DNA of 64,000 nucleotides from CAZVLQ01 sp964628185 (GTDB lineage: Bacteria; Pseudomonadota; Zetaproteobacteria; Mariprofundales; Mariprofundaceae), in the NCBI GenBank assembly GCA_964628185.1, contig CAZVLQ010000002.1, positions 66,600-130,599 on the forward strand, in the 5' to 3' direction. Below, in pieces: positions 1-8,419 of this stretch. How positions within the stretch are numbered: position 1 is the stretch's first letter; the number at the start of each line of letters is the position of its first letter. A program made the translations under genes and the position numbers. The notes under the pieces are model-generated. The model worked only from the letters and a program-made list of their open reading frames with translations, was not told where the DNA came from and searched no databases.

Positions 1-2
1 TT

Positions 3-1886
3 GCAGCGAAGGGACATGTACATATCCGTTCGCCAAGAGCGATCATTGACGCAGAATCCGCTGAAGTTGATACAGTGTCCAAGCGGGGGGTGATGCACGC
101 CGCAACGGTAACCCTGCCCGGCGGCGAACGGCTGTCGGCCGGAAAAATGGAACGTCTGGACCTGTCAACCTACAAGGCGCTGGAACCCAGATTTACCACC
201 TGCCCCGTGGATGATCAGGCCTGGTCCATCTGCGCCTCCGAGGCAACGCTTGATCAGAAGGAAGGCGTCTTTACGGCCTGGAACGCCCGTTTTGAACTGG
301 CTGGCATCCCGCTTCTGTACACACCCTACTGGCGGCATTCCACCCGCCGCGCCTCGGGCTTCCTTATGCCCTTCGTGGCATCCGGCAAGCGCCGGGGCAC
401 GGAACTGGCCTTGCCCTATTATCTTGCCCCCTCGCCGGACTGGGATGCCACGTTCACACCGCACTGGATGAGCGCACGAGGCTTTCGCCCCGAGCTTGAA
501 GTGCGGCATGCTTCCGCCATTGGCAGGGAACGCATACGGTTTGAAGGTCTGTACGATAAAGTGCTGGGCCGTACCCGCGGCAGGTTGCGCGGGGAAACAT
601 CCTGGCATCTGCCTTATGGTGTGAATTTCTCCATTAATGCCGATCATGTGAGCGAGAAGGATTACCTGGCCGACTTTTCCAGCGACGCATCGGAGGCCGC
701 CACCCGTTTTCTGCAAAGTGGGGGCATGTTGTCAGCCCAGAACAGCTACGGAAGCTGGCGCCTGTGGGCGTTGCACCAGCGGGATCTCACCACAACCGAC
801 AATGAGAACACGCTGCAAACCCTGCCGGGATTTACCAGCAGTCTGGCGCTGCCTGTCCTCGATCGGCTCGCCGTTCTTCATTTCGATCAGGAAACCACGC
901 GTTTTGACCGCCGCCGGGGCGTGGACGGCTGGCGCATGGACCTGCATCCCTACGTACAAATACCGTGGGAAATGGCGGGCGGGGGTCTTTCCGTCACGTT
1001 CAGCGGGGGACTGCGTCATGCCCGCTACTGGCTGGCCGATACCACGCTTGCCCGCCGCCCGAAAAGGACCAGCGGTGAATTCTCCATGGAAACGCGCGCT
1101 GTTTTCGAGCGCATCAGCGAATCGGGAATGTGGCGCCATACCATTGAGCCCGTTGTGCGCTATGACCTGGTCAATGTAAGCGACCAGACCGGCCTGCCGA
1201 ATTTTGATTCCGGCTTCGGCAAGCTGACCCTGAGCAACCTGCTCACCAGCAACCGATTCTCGGGCACGGACCGGGTCGAAAGTGTCAATCGCATCAGCCT
1301 GCTTCTGGCAAGCCGTCTGCAAACCAGGAGCGACTGGAATACTCCGGCCCGAACCGTACTCAGCGTTCAGGTAGGTATGGCCTACAATATCCGCAAACTC
1401 AACAGCGACCAAACCCTGCAAGCCACTCCATTGCGCCCTTTTTCCAATCTTCTGGGAGAAATCAGGATCAACCCGACCGCATCCCTGAGCCTTGGCGCAA
1501 ACGGAGAATACGACCCCGGCGCCCGTTTCCTTGATACCGCTACCGGGACACTTGACTGGCTGCCTGCCTCGGGACATATACTGCATGCCACCTACGCCTT
1601 TACGGACGCCCGTTTTGGCCCCAGGGCCCAGAACCTGGGGCTTTCGGGCAAACTGCGGGTCGGACCGCGCTGGCGCATGCTCGGCTCATGGAATTACGAC
1701 ATGCAGCTCAAATTCAGCCAGCAGGCAAGTCTGGGCCTCGAATACAGGCATCCGTGCTGGAACATCTCGGTGGAAGCCTTCCGCATCAACCGTCCGTCGG
1801 GCACATCCACCGCCTCCAACTTCGGCGCGAAATTCTTGCTAGGACTGAAGGGGCTGGGTAGTTTCGGACAATGCACCGGTCACTGA
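3..1886 (+). CDS. lptD: LPS-assembly protein LptD, 5'-truncated by window edge
   Basis: This is the outer-membrane beta-barrel that, with LptE, inserts lipopolysaccharide into the outer leaflet. The reading frame is open from base 3 with no start codon of its own, so the N-terminus lies outside the window; the GTG at 75 is internal. The first visible residues form the end of the periplasmic OstA/LptA-like jellyroll (AKGHVHI, then the conserved FTTCP and AWSICA segment). The rest is the C-terminal barrel, with the late HPCW cysteine typical of LptD disulfide pairing and a further Cys near the C-terminus. It is followed at 71 bp by surA, the chaperone that LptD needs for folding, in the order known from E. 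coli. Confidence 0.93.
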   Translation, partial: AAKGHVHIRSPRAIIDAESAEVDTVSKRGVMHAATVTLPGGERLSAGKMERLDLSTYKALEPRFTTCPVDDQAWSICASEATLDQKEGVFTAWNARFELAGIPLLYTPYWRHSTRRASGFLMPFVASGKRRGTELALPYYLAPSPDWDATFTPHWMSARGFRPELEVRHASAIGRERIRFEGLYDKVLGRTRGRLRGETSWHLPYGVNFSINADHVSEKDYLADFSSDASEAATRFLQSGGMLSAQNSYGSWRLWALHQRDLTTTDNENTLQTLPGFTSSLALPVLDRLAVLHFDQETTRFDRRRGVDGWRMDLHPYVQIPWEMAGGGLSVTFSGGLRHARYWLADTTLARRPKRTSGEFSMETRAVFERISESGMWRHTIEPVVRYDLVNVSDQTGLPNFDSGFGKLTLSNLLTSNRFSGTDRVESVNRISLLLASRLQTRSDWNTPARTVLSVQVGMAYNIRKLNSDQTLQATPLRPFSNLLGEIRINPTASLSLGANGEYDPGARFLDTATGTLDWLPASGHILHATYAFTDARFGPRAQNLGLSGKLRVGPRWRMLGSWNYDMQLKFSQQASLGLEYRHPCWNISVEAFRINRPSGTSTASNFGAKFLLGLKGLGSFGQCTGH

Positions 1887-1956
1887 TATTTCCGGCCTGC
1901 ATGATCCCTGGATCATGCAGCTATCACGGGCCGGCCTGTTTTCCGGAGGCTTGAAC

Positions 1957-3279
1957 ATGATCACATACGGCATCCCGCGGCGCCTTGTCATGCTGGGCGG
2001 CCTGTTGCTATTGAATCCCGTGGCGGCACAAGCCGAAGTCATGGACAGCATTGCCGCCATCGTCAACAACGAGGCCATCACGTGCTACCAGATCAGGCAG
2101 GATGCCGGAGAGCTGGCCAAACGACTCAAACAGGCGGGCATGAAACGGCTTCCGGATTCCAGGCAACTTCTGCAGCGCGTGCTTGATTCCAAAATCACAA
2201 AGGCCCTGCAGTTACAGGAGGCGAGGCGGCAGGATATCAAGGTTGCGAAAGAAGAGGTCAACAAGGCCATCGCCAGCGTGGAGGCGAAGAACAATATCCC
2301 CGCGGGCCAGTTACTGGACATACTCAAGGTCCGGGGCATCAAACCCGAACGATACAGAAAGACGCTTCGGGAGCGGCTGTTGATCAGCAAACTAACCAAT
2401 ACTGAGGTGCGAGACCGCCTGCAGACCAGCGAGGAAGCCCTGCACGAGTATTACCGCAAGTATTTTGAACATCCAAAACCGCTGCGGGAAATTCGGCTGG
2501 CTGAAATTTTTCTTGCACTTCCCGCCGATCCTTCGCCGAAACAGGTGGACAGGGCGCACAGGCGAATCGAGACATTACGCCGGCGTATACTGACTGGAGA
2601 AAACTTTGGCCGCATGGCCACTCTTCATTCGGATGCGCCGGATGCGGGGCAAGGCGGACAAATGGGCTGGTTTCTCCCCGGTTCACTGCCACCCAGATTT
2701 GCTCCGGTTTTTGCGCTCGCCAAGGGAGGGTTAAGCCGGGCCATACGATCGCCGGCGGGCTTTTATCTGTTCACAGTCATCAATGAACGATGGCGCCAGC
2801 CAAAACAGCGTGCAGCGGCCTATGACGAAGTGCATGCCAGGCATATCCTGCTCAAGCTGTCCGATGCCATGACGGACGAAGAAAAGGCCAGGATAAGAAC
2901 CGAAGCGGAACAGATTGCGGTGGAGATGAAAGACAAATCCGATGAAGAGTTCGCAACCCGCGCCAGGGAAGTCTCGCAGGGACCAAGTGCATCCAAGGGC
3001 GGCGATCTGGGCTGGTTCAAACGCGGTATGATGGTGCCCGCATTCGACAAGGCCGCCTTTTCCCTGAAAGCGGGAGAAACCAGCGGCGCGATCCGGTCTC
3101 CATTCGGGCTGCATATCATCCGCGTGGTTGAGCGTAGACATGTGGACCCTGATTCGTTCGAGGCTCATCGCGATCAGATCCAGCGCATTCTTCTCAATAT
3201 TGAAATGCAGGATCAGTTGCCACGCTGGCTGGCCGGGCTCAGGGCCAAATCGATTATTGAACGGAGGTCATGCCCGTAA
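1957..3279 (+). CDS. surA: Periplasmic chaperone / peptidyl-prolyl isomerase SurA
   Basis: SurA escorts unfolded outer-membrane proteins such as LptD through the periplasm. The 440-residue protein starts at the ATG preceded by GGAGG at 1946, which gives a clean signal peptide (RR then a leucine-rich core, cut after AQA near residue 26). A SurA N-terminal helical domain (VMDSIAAIVNNEAIT) follows, then two parvulin domains. The first parvulin domain is divergent (GGQMGWF motif); the second is canonical (VHARHIL and GGDLGWF motifs). An upstream in-frame start at 1915 would spoil the signal peptide. The 3' end overlaps pdxA by 10 bases, consistent with one transcript from lptD through pdxA. Confidence 0.95.
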   Translation: MITYGIPRRLVMLGGLLLLNPVAAQAEVMDSIAAIVNNEAITCYQIRQDAGELAKRLKQAGMKRLPDSRQLLQRVLDSKITKALQLQEARRQDIKVAKEEVNKAIASVEAKNNIPAGQLLDILKVRGIKPERYRKTLRERLLISKLTNTEVRDRLQTSEEALHEYYRKYFEHPKPLREIRLAEIFLALPADPSPKQVDRAHRRIETLRRRILTGENFGRMATLHSDAPDAGQGGQMGWFLPGSLPPRFAPVFALAKGGLSRAIRSPAGFYLFTVINERWRQPKQRAAAYDEVHARHILLKLSDAMTDEEKARIRTEAEQIAVEMKDKSDEEFATRAREVSQGPSASKGGDLGWFKRGMMVPAFDKAAFSLKAGETSGAIRSPFGLHIIRVVERRHVDPDSFEAHRDQIQRILLNIEMQDQLPRWLAGLRAKSIIERRSCP

Positions 3280-4310
3280 CCCGCAATCTCATGAAGAATA
3301 CGGGCGTGTGCAATACTCCCATTCTTGTAACGCTGGGCGAGCCGGCCGGTATTGGGCCGGATTGCGTCCTGCTTGCCTGGCAAGCCGAACCGGAGACGTT
3401 TGCCGGCGTCTGCGTTTGCGCCCCCGCCGCCTGGTTGCAAAACCGGGCTGTTGCGCTGGGCATATCCGTTCCCATCCGGGAGATCAGTTCGCCCGAGCCT
3501 TCTTCCCGGGCGTTGAACTGCTGGAATCCCGGTGTGGAGGATACCGTAGCTATCAAGGCTGGCCGGCCGCAAACGGCAACCGCCCCGGCCGTAGTCCGCT
3601 GTATCGAGGCGGCGGCAAGAGCGTGCATGCAGGGATACGCAAGCGCCATGACGACCGGCCCCATTGAAAAATCCTTACTGCGGAATGCAGGCTTCACCTT
3701 TCCGGGTCACACCGAATTTCTTGCGCATATGGCGGGTGTTGAAAAAGTGGTCATGATGCTGGCAAGCAGCAAGTTGCGCGTGGCCCTGCTCACCACCCAC
3801 ATGCCGCTCAGGGACGTCCCGGCCTCACTGAATGTGAAGGATACCGTGAATTCCATACGCATCACGCATCGGGACTTGCAGCGACGTTTTGGCATTCAAC
3901 ATCCGAGACTGGCGCTTTGCGGCCTGAATCCGCACGCGGGTGAATCCGGCCATTTCGGCCGGGAGGAACTGGACGTGCTTGGGCCCGCGGCGGAGAAGGC
4001 CGGGCGTGAAGGAATCCATATTACCGGTCCGCTGCCCGCCGATACGCTGTTTACCGCCGGCAGACGTGATGCATTCGATGCCATCATCTGCTGCTATCAT
4101 GATCAGGGGCTGATCCCGCTCAAGGCGCTCAGCTTCGGAGATGCAGTCAATATTACCCTGGGTTTACCCTTCATCCGCACCAGTGTTGATCACGGTACGG
4201 CACTGGATCGTGCAGGCGGCGGAAAAGTGCTCTATAGTAGCCTCGTCAGCGCTCTGCAACTGGCCAGGACCATGCATCAGGAGGGTGCCGGATGCTCGCA
4301 AGTGAACTGA
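3270..4310 (+). CDS. pdxA: 4-hydroxythreonine-4-phosphate dehydrogenase PdxA
   Basis: This NAD-dependent enzyme oxidises 4-phosphohydroxy-L-threonine in the DXP-dependent pyridoxal phosphate pathway. The family signature is complete: GEPAGIGPD near the N-terminus, PGHTEFLA, GLNPHAGESG and CYHDQGLIPLK, which supply metal and substrate ligands. The length of 346 residues is slightly above the usual value of about 330. The ATG at 3270 overlaps the surA stop and sits very close behind a GGAGG; the next ATG, at 3291, is also possible and would remove seven residues. In E. coli pdxA is followed by rsmA and apaG. Here yqgE follows with a 19-base overlap. Confidence 0.94.
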   Translation: MPVTRNLMKNTGVCNTPILVTLGEPAGIGPDCVLLAWQAEPETFAGVCVCAPAAWLQNRAVALGISVPIREISSPEPSSRALNCWNPGVEDTVAIKAGRPQTATAPAVVRCIEAAARACMQGYASAMTTGPIEKSLLRNAGFTFPGHTEFLAHMAGVEKVVMMLASSKLRVALLTTHMPLRDVPASLNVKDTVNSIRITHRDLQRRFGIQHPRLALCGLNPHAGESGHFGREELDVLGPAAEKAGREGIHITGPLPADTLFTAGRRDAFDAIICCYHDQGLIPLKALSFGDAVNITLGLPFIRTSVDHGTALDRAGGGKVLYSSLVSALQLARTMHQEGAGCSQVN

Positions 4311-4846
4311 AAGGGCAATTGTTGCTTGCCACGCCAACGCTTACGGATCCGCATTTCGCGGACAGCGTCATCCTGCTGTGCCACCATGATGATGAGGGAA
4401 GTATGGGCTTGCTTATCAACCGCCCGCAACGCATCACAGTCGGTGCCGTGCTGAATGATATGAATCTGAAAAGCGCAAAAGGGATGGATCAGCCCACCTT
4501 CGAAGGCGGCCCCGTGGAGCCCTTCCGCGGATTTGTTTTGCATGATGGCTGGCATATCTACGACTCCACCCTGTGTATTACCCCGGAAATCCATCTGACG
4601 ACCTCACGCGATGTGCTGGAAGAGATCGCGCTGGGTGAGGGTCCTGAGCACTTCATGCTCATGCTGGGCTATGCCGGCTGGGGTGGCGGTCAGCTTGAAA
4701 CCGAAATCAATCACAATGACTGGCTGATCGTACCATCCAGCAATTACCTCGTTTTTCACACCCCGATCGAGCAGCGCTGGATGATGGGGGCGCAAGCCAT
4801 GGGAATCAGCAAGGCGCAGCTTTCCGATCAGATCGGCCATGCATGA
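4292..4846 (+). CDS. yqgE: YqgE/AlgH family protein (UPF0301, DUF179)
   Basis: The 184-residue protein matches the YqgE/AlgH family. Diagnostic segments are LKGQLLLATP at the N-terminus, GSMGLLINRP, the EGGPVEPFRGFVLH stretch and GYAGWGGGQLE. The molecular role is not established; the Pseudomonas member AlgH was first described as an alginate regulator, and structures show a compact single-domain fold. The start overlaps the end of pdxA, so it is probably cotranscribed and perhaps translationally coupled. In many gammaproteobacteria yqgE sits next to the Holliday-junction resolvase yqgF, which is absent here. Confidence 0.9.
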   Translation: MLASELKGQLLLATPTLTDPHFADSVILLCHHDDEGSMGLLINRPQRITVGAVLNDMNLKSAKGMDQPTFEGGPVEPFRGFVLHDGWHIYDSTLCITPEIHLTTSRDVLEEIALGEGPEHFMLMLGYAGWGGGQLETEINHNDWLIVPSSNYLVFHTPIEQRWMMGAQAMGISKAQLSDQIGHA

Positions 4847-4885
4847 ACCCCGGACATGGTTACGATTGTGAAAGGTAGCCATGCC

Positions 4886-5434
4886 ATGAACGTGCTGATC
4901 GCCTACCACTCGGATTACGGCAACACGGAGAAGATGGCCAGGGCGATTGCCGCCGGTATCAGGGCATCAGCCCCGGTTGCCGATGTTCATTTGCTCAGGG
5001 CTGCCGAAACATCGCCGGATGATCTGGTTTTGGCTGATGTCATCCTGTTCGGCACACCCGTCCACATGGGCAATATGGCCTGGCAGATGAAACAGCTCGT
5101 CGACAACTGCTCCGGACTGTGGATGGAAAATGCCCTGGAAGGCAAGGTTGGCGGCATGTTCGCAACCGGCGGGGGATTCGGCAATGCAGGCGGTGGCGTG
5201 GAACTCACGCTCGCAGGCCTCTGTTCCAACTTTCTTGAACACGGCATGATCGTTGTGGGATTCCCCAAAACGGCCATGGGTTATGCTGACGGTGGCCTAC
5301 AATGGGGAGCTTGTGCGCGGACCGGCAATCATGACGGCCTGCCGTCAGGTATTACCGAGGCGCAGCTCATCGCAGCCCGCTCCTATGGTGCGCATGTGGT
5401 TGATGTAGCGGGAAGACTATTGGCTGATTCGTGA
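4886..5434 (+). CDS. Flavodoxin / WrbA-like FMN protein
   Basis: This 182-residue flavodoxin-fold protein probably binds FMN and passes electrons to quinones or other acceptors. The phosphate-binding loop is YHSDYGNTEKMA at the N-terminus. The second FMN loop is GTPVHMGNMAWQ, and a glycine-rich segment (ATGGGFGNAGGG) follows, as in WrbA-type NAD(P)H:quinone oxidoreductases. The ATG at 4886 begins directly before the first beta strand, whereas an in-frame start at 4856 would add a non-conserved tail. It follows yqgE by 39 bp. The exact acceptor cannot be inferred; it could equally be a flavodoxin-domain oxygen-insensitive reductase. Confidence 0.8.
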   Translation: MNVLIAYHSDYGNTEKMARAIAAGIRASAPVADVHLLRAAETSPDDLVLADVILFGTPVHMGNMAWQMKQLVDNCSGLWMENALEGKVGGMFATGGGFGNAGGGVELTLAGLCSNFLEHGMIVVGFPKTAMGYADGGLQWGACARTGNHDGLPSGITEAQLIAARSYGAHVVDVAGRLLADS

Positions 5435-5470
5435 TAAAACCGTAAAAGAAAGCGCGAGTGAGATACTCCG

Positions 5471-6064
5471 TCAGGACAGGTGGTTGAGGAAATCGAGCGC
5501 GGGCCTGCCATCCTGACAAATCACACGACTCCATGATGTGTAGGGCACAATCAACCGGCGAACGGAGGAAAGCGGCGCACCCAGTACATGCGCCAGTATG
5601 ATGCGCAGGCTGCCGGAATGAGCCACCGCCAGTACATGCCGGCCTTCATTTTCATGTATAATCGACTCCCAGCCGGCAACAACACGCCGAGCAAAGTGCT
5701 CAAGGTTTTCAGCGCCGGGAATTTGCATGCCCACCGGATTCTCCCGCCAGCGGGACAGCAGACCGGGAAATTCCCGCTCGATCTCCTCCTTGTTCAGGCC
5801 TTCCCATGCCCCGTAATGCATTTCACGGATTCGCGGCTCAATCCGGCAGGGAACACCCGTAATTTCAGCCCAGTCGTGCGCCGGACCGACGCAGCGGTGA
5901 AGCGGTGACGTCACAATCACTTCAACCTTGCCGCGCAACCGGCGCCAGACCGCATCCATCCGCTCCCGCCCGGCCCTGGTCAGGCCGGCCTCGATATTGC
6001 CACGATAGCGCACGCCGCCTTCCAGTTCGCCATGGCGCAACAGATCAACAACAGTGATGCTCAT
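5471..6064 (-). CDS. Histidine phosphatase (CobC / phosphoglycerate-mutase-like)
   Basis: The 197-residue protein belongs to the histidine phosphatase superfamily. The nucleophilic histidine lies in LLRHGE (His11), further phosphate-pocket residues are in TSPLHRC, and the second catalytic histidine is in VAHSGSLR. The general pattern resembles alpha-ribazole phosphatase CobC of cobalamin assembly, but no cobalamin genes are nearby, so substrate assignment is uncertain. A GGAGG lies before the ATG. It is divergent from folE across about 75 bp, which must hold both promoters, and converges on the flavodoxin gene with 36 bp between stops. Confidence 0.82.
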   Translation of the reverse strand: MSITVVDLLRHGELEGGVRYRGNIEAGLTRAGRERMDAVWRRLRGKVEVIVTSPLHRCVGPAHDWAEITGVPCRIEPRIREMHYGAWEGLNKEEIEREFPGLLSRWRENPVGMQIPGAENLEHFARRVVAGWESIIHENEGRHVLAVAHSGSLRIILAHVLGAPLSSVRRLIVPYTSWSRVICQDGRPALDFLNHLS

Positions 6065-6141
6065 ACGCTCGCCTCCGGGGGTTTTTCACCAGGGGCAAAT
6101 ACGCTAACGTGTGCTGGAAACAAAAAAAGGAGTCCATGTCC

Positions 6142-6729
6142 ATGCCCGACTTGAAATCTCCCGGGGGTCAAACCGCCCTGGAACACGTGCGCGCCCTGCT
6201 TGAGTATATTGGTGATGATCCCAAACGTGAAGGGCTCCGGGAGACCCCCAAACGTGTGCTGGCTGCCTTTGATGAATATTTCTCGGGATACCGTGAAAAT
6301 CCGCGCGAGCATCTGGAAAAAACCTTTGAAGAGGTTGAAGGCTATGATGAAATGGTGTTGGTATCCGATATTGATGTGCACAGCCACTGCGAGCACCACC
6401 TCGCCCCGTTCGTCGGCAAGGCGCATGTGGCCTACATCCCCGATGGCCGCATCATCGGTCTGTCCAAACTGGCGCGGATTGTCGACGTCTACGCCAAACG
6501 TCTTCAGGTACAGGAAAAGCTGACCATGCAGGTTGCCAATGTGATCGAGGAAGTGCTGAAACCCGCCGGCGTGGCCGTGATCATCCAGTGCCGGCATTTC
6601 TGCATGTGTCATCGCGGGGTGAAAAAGCCGAATGCATGGACCACGACATCCAAACTGACCGGCGCCTTTCTTAACAATCCATCATCCCGGCTGGAGCTGT
6701 TTGATCTGATCGGCATGCGTAAGGACTGA
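6142..6729 (+). CDS. folE: GTP cyclohydrolase I FolE
   Basis: FolE converts GTP to 7,8-dihydroneopterin triphosphate, the first step to tetrahydrofolate and to queuosine precursors. The zinc ligands of the classical type I enzyme are present: Cys83 and His86 in SHCEHHLAPF and Cys154 in CRHFCMCHRGV. The N-terminal REGLRETPKRV motif is intact. Two ATGs lie 6 bases apart; I prefer 6142 because the AAGGAG at 6127-6132 is 9 bases away, against 3 bases for the ATG at 6136. The gene ends 3 bases before hemH, so the two are one operon. Confidence 0.95.
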   Translation: MPDLKSPGGQTALEHVRALLEYIGDDPKREGLRETPKRVLAAFDEYFSGYRENPREHLEKTFEEVEGYDEMVLVSDIDVHSHCEHHLAPFVGKAHVAYIPDGRIIGLSKLARIVDVYAKRLQVQEKLTMQVANVIEEVLKPAGVAVIIQCRHFCMCHRGVKKPNAWTTTSKLTGAFLNNPSSRLELFDLIGMRKD

Positions 6730-6732
6730 TTC

Positions 6733-7737
6733 ATGCCTGCATGTGGACCGGTCGGGGTGTTGCTGACCAATCTGGGCACGCCGGATGCACCGACACGCCC
6801 GGCCCTGCGCCGTTATCTTGGAGAGTTTCTTGATGATCCACGGGTGGTGGACCTGCCCCGCCCCCTGTGGTGGCCGATTTTGCACGGCGTCATCCTGAAT
6901 ATCCGCCCGTCCCGGTCGGCGCGACTGTATCGAAAGGTATGGACTGATCATGGCTCTCCGTTGCTGGCGACCGGGCTGCAGCAGAGGCAGGCTCTGGAAT
7001 CGCTGCTGCGCAGGCGCCACGGAGAACAGGTCAGCGTTGCGCTGGCCATGCGATACGGCAATCCGTCCATTGGCCGGGGTCTGCAACAATTGCACGAGGC
7101 GAACTGTCGGCATGTGCTCGTTCTCCCGCTTTATCCGCAATACTCCTCCACGACCACCGCCTCCACCCTTGATGCACTGGCGAAGGCATTGAAGTCTTCG
7201 CGCGATATGCCGGAAATCCGCTTTGTGCGCGATTATCACGATGACCCGGCATATATCCGGGCTCTTGCCGCCAGCATCCGCGAGGCCTGGGAAAAGGACG
7301 GCGAGCCGGACAGGCTGTTGATTTCCTTCCACGGCATCCCGGTGCGCTACTGGAAAACGGGTGATCCCTATCCGGATCAGTGCCGACGAACGGCCACCCT
7401 GCTGGCCGGGGAACTCGGTCTGGCTGAAGCACGCTGGCAATTATGTTTCCAGTCCCGCTTCGGGCGCGAGGAATGGGTCCGGCCCTACACGGACCAGACG
7501 TTGATTCAGCTTGCCGGTAACGGCGTCCGGCATGTGGATGTGATATGTCCCGGCTTTGCCGGCGACTGCCTGGAAACGCTGGAGGAAATCGCCATGCAGA
7601 ACCGGAATATTTTTCTGCAATCAGGCGGAGAAAAATTCCGCTACATCCCGGCGCTTAATATACGGGAAGACCATATAACGGCCCTGGCTGACGTGACGGA
7701 TCGGCACTGCTGCGGCTGGCTTGAAAATCGGCGATAA
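6733..7737 (+). CDS. hemH: Ferrochelatase HemH
   Basis: HemH inserts ferrous iron into protoporphyrin IX, the last step of haem b synthesis. The 334-residue protein starts with the family motif GVLLTNLGTPDAP and contains LPLYPQYSSTT. The metal-inserting histidine is in ISFHGIP (about residue 200), followed by CFQSRFGREEWVRPYT and the acidic CPGFAGDCLETLEE helix. It is tightly linked to folE (3-bp gap). A weak hairpin at 7746-7766 could end the transcript before the opposing 4.5S RNA gene. Haem demand fits the ResBC cytochrome c genes elsewhere in the window. Confidence 0.95.
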   Translation: MPACGPVGVLLTNLGTPDAPTRPALRRYLGEFLDDPRVVDLPRPLWWPILHGVILNIRPSRSARLYRKVWTDHGSPLLATGLQQRQALESLLRRRHGEQVSVALAMRYGNPSIGRGLQQLHEANCRHVLVLPLYPQYSSTTTASTLDALAKALKSSRDMPEIRFVRDYHDDPAYIRALAASIREAWEKDGEPDRLLISFHGIPVRYWKTGDPYPDQCRRTATLLAGELGLAEARWQLCFQSRFGREEWVRPYTDQTLIQLAGNGVRHVDVICPGFAGDCLETLEEIAMQNRNIFLQSGGEKFRYIPALNIREDHITALADVTDRHCCGWLENRR

Positions 7738-7850
7738 CATCCTGGCCCGGTAAAACCGAAACCGGGAGCCTCTTGATTCTTCCGGCGACCCGGAAAAACC
7801 CGGCAGTGCCCGCATTACACAGGCGCCTGCATGCATACCTGAAAAGGCGC

Positions 7851-7957
7851 CACCCGGACCGGACGAATCCGCAACGCGCGGGACAATCGCTGCCGCTGCT
7901 TCCTTCCGGACCTGACGGGGTTCACGAGGCCTCGCCGTACGGGACCCGGCCCGGGTG
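7851..7957 (-). ncRNA. ffs: 4.5S signal recognition particle RNA (small bacterial type)
   Basis: Read on the minus strand, the apical loop carries the conserved SRP core GTCAGGTCCGGAAGGAAGCA, with the GGAA tetraloop and the Ffh-binding symmetric and asymmetric loops. The two ends form a 12-bp closing stem (7851-7862 with 7946-7957) with a single wobble pair. The length of about 107 nt suits the Alu-less 4.5S class. It lies about 270 bp downstream of tRNA-Ser on the same strand, so it may share that transcript; no separate promoter was recognised. Ends are placed from the stem and are accurate only to a few bases. Confidence 0.93.
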
Positions 7958-8003
7958 ACACTGGGTTTCCGCGCGCCATGCCAAACGGCGGAAAATCTCT
8001 ACT

Positions 8004-8249
8004 CAGTCGTCAGTTTACTGCCTACTGATGACTGACGACTGTGTTTTCTGGCGGAGAGAGAGGGATTATTCGGGCGTACCGCCCTCACCCCTGCGGGGCC
8101 GTCCTCGCTTCGCTCCGGCGTTCAAACCGGCTGCGCCGGCTTGTCGAACCCGGCGAGGCTTCTCACCCTCTCTCTACCCAGTCGTCAGTTTACTGCCTGC
8201 TGCCTACTGATGACTGACGACTGTGTTTTCTGGCGGAGAGAGAGGGATT
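8004..8249 (-). repeat. rtT-like tandem repeat of the tRNA-Ser 3' end
   Basis: The last 19 bases of tRNA-Ser (8231-8249) recur exactly at 8049-8067, a period of 182 bp. The similarity continues past the tRNA end into a 3' flank in both copies (8179-8230 and 8004-8048). Each flank holds an 11-bp perfect inverted repeat, CAGTCGTCAGT with ACTGACGACTG, that would fold as a hairpin; the tRNA-proximal copy has 7 extra bases in the loop. The unit between them contains GC-rich hairpins and a T-loop-like GGGTTCGA on the minus strand. The design matches the E. coli tyrT rtT repeats, which also reuse 19 bp of the tRNA 3' end. Confidence 0.8.
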
Positions 8250-8321
8250 CGAACCCTCGGTGCCCTTTTGGGGCACACACGCTTTCCAGGCGTGCACCTT
8301 CAACCACTCGGTCATCTCTCC
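8231..8321 (-). tRNA. tRNA-Ser (anticodon GGA)
   Basis: On the minus strand the sequence begins GGAGAGATGACCGAGTGG and ends with an encoded CCA. The acceptor stem GGAGAGA pairs with TCTCTCC. The anticodon loop reads CTGGAAA, giving GGA, which decodes UCC/UCU. A long variable arm (GTGTGCCCC...GGGGCACC type) and the T-arm GGGTTCGAATCCC complete a class II serine tRNA of 91 nt. It lies upstream of the rtT-like repeat and the 4.5S RNA on the same strand. Confidence 0.97.
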
Positions 8322-8346
8322 ATTTCACGCCCTGTGCGGGCGGAGC

Positions 8347-8375
8347 ATGGTACGGCCCTTGTGAAAGGCAGGCAA
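8347..8375 (-). promoter_or_regulatory. Putative sigma70 promoter of tRNA-Ser
   Basis: On the minus strand TTGCCT (8370-8375) and TACCAT (8347-8352) are separated by exactly 17 bases. The -10 box lies 25 bases before the tRNA 5' end and is followed by a GC-rich discriminator, as is usual for stringently controlled stable-RNA promoters. This is inference from sequence only. Confidence 0.55.
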
Positions 8376-8419
8376 GCCGGAAAAGCAGTGGCTAAATCCG
8401 GATACAAAGGACGGCATTG

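Noticed and set aside
732..1586. 284-codon minus-strand frame inside lptD
   Set aside because: It is the mirror of the lptD coding strand in a GC-rich gene and has no signal, domain or ribosome site of its own.
7746..7766. Hairpin after hemH as an intrinsic terminator
   Set aside because: The stem is only six base pairs and the following bases are not a U-run; kept only as a weak possibility.
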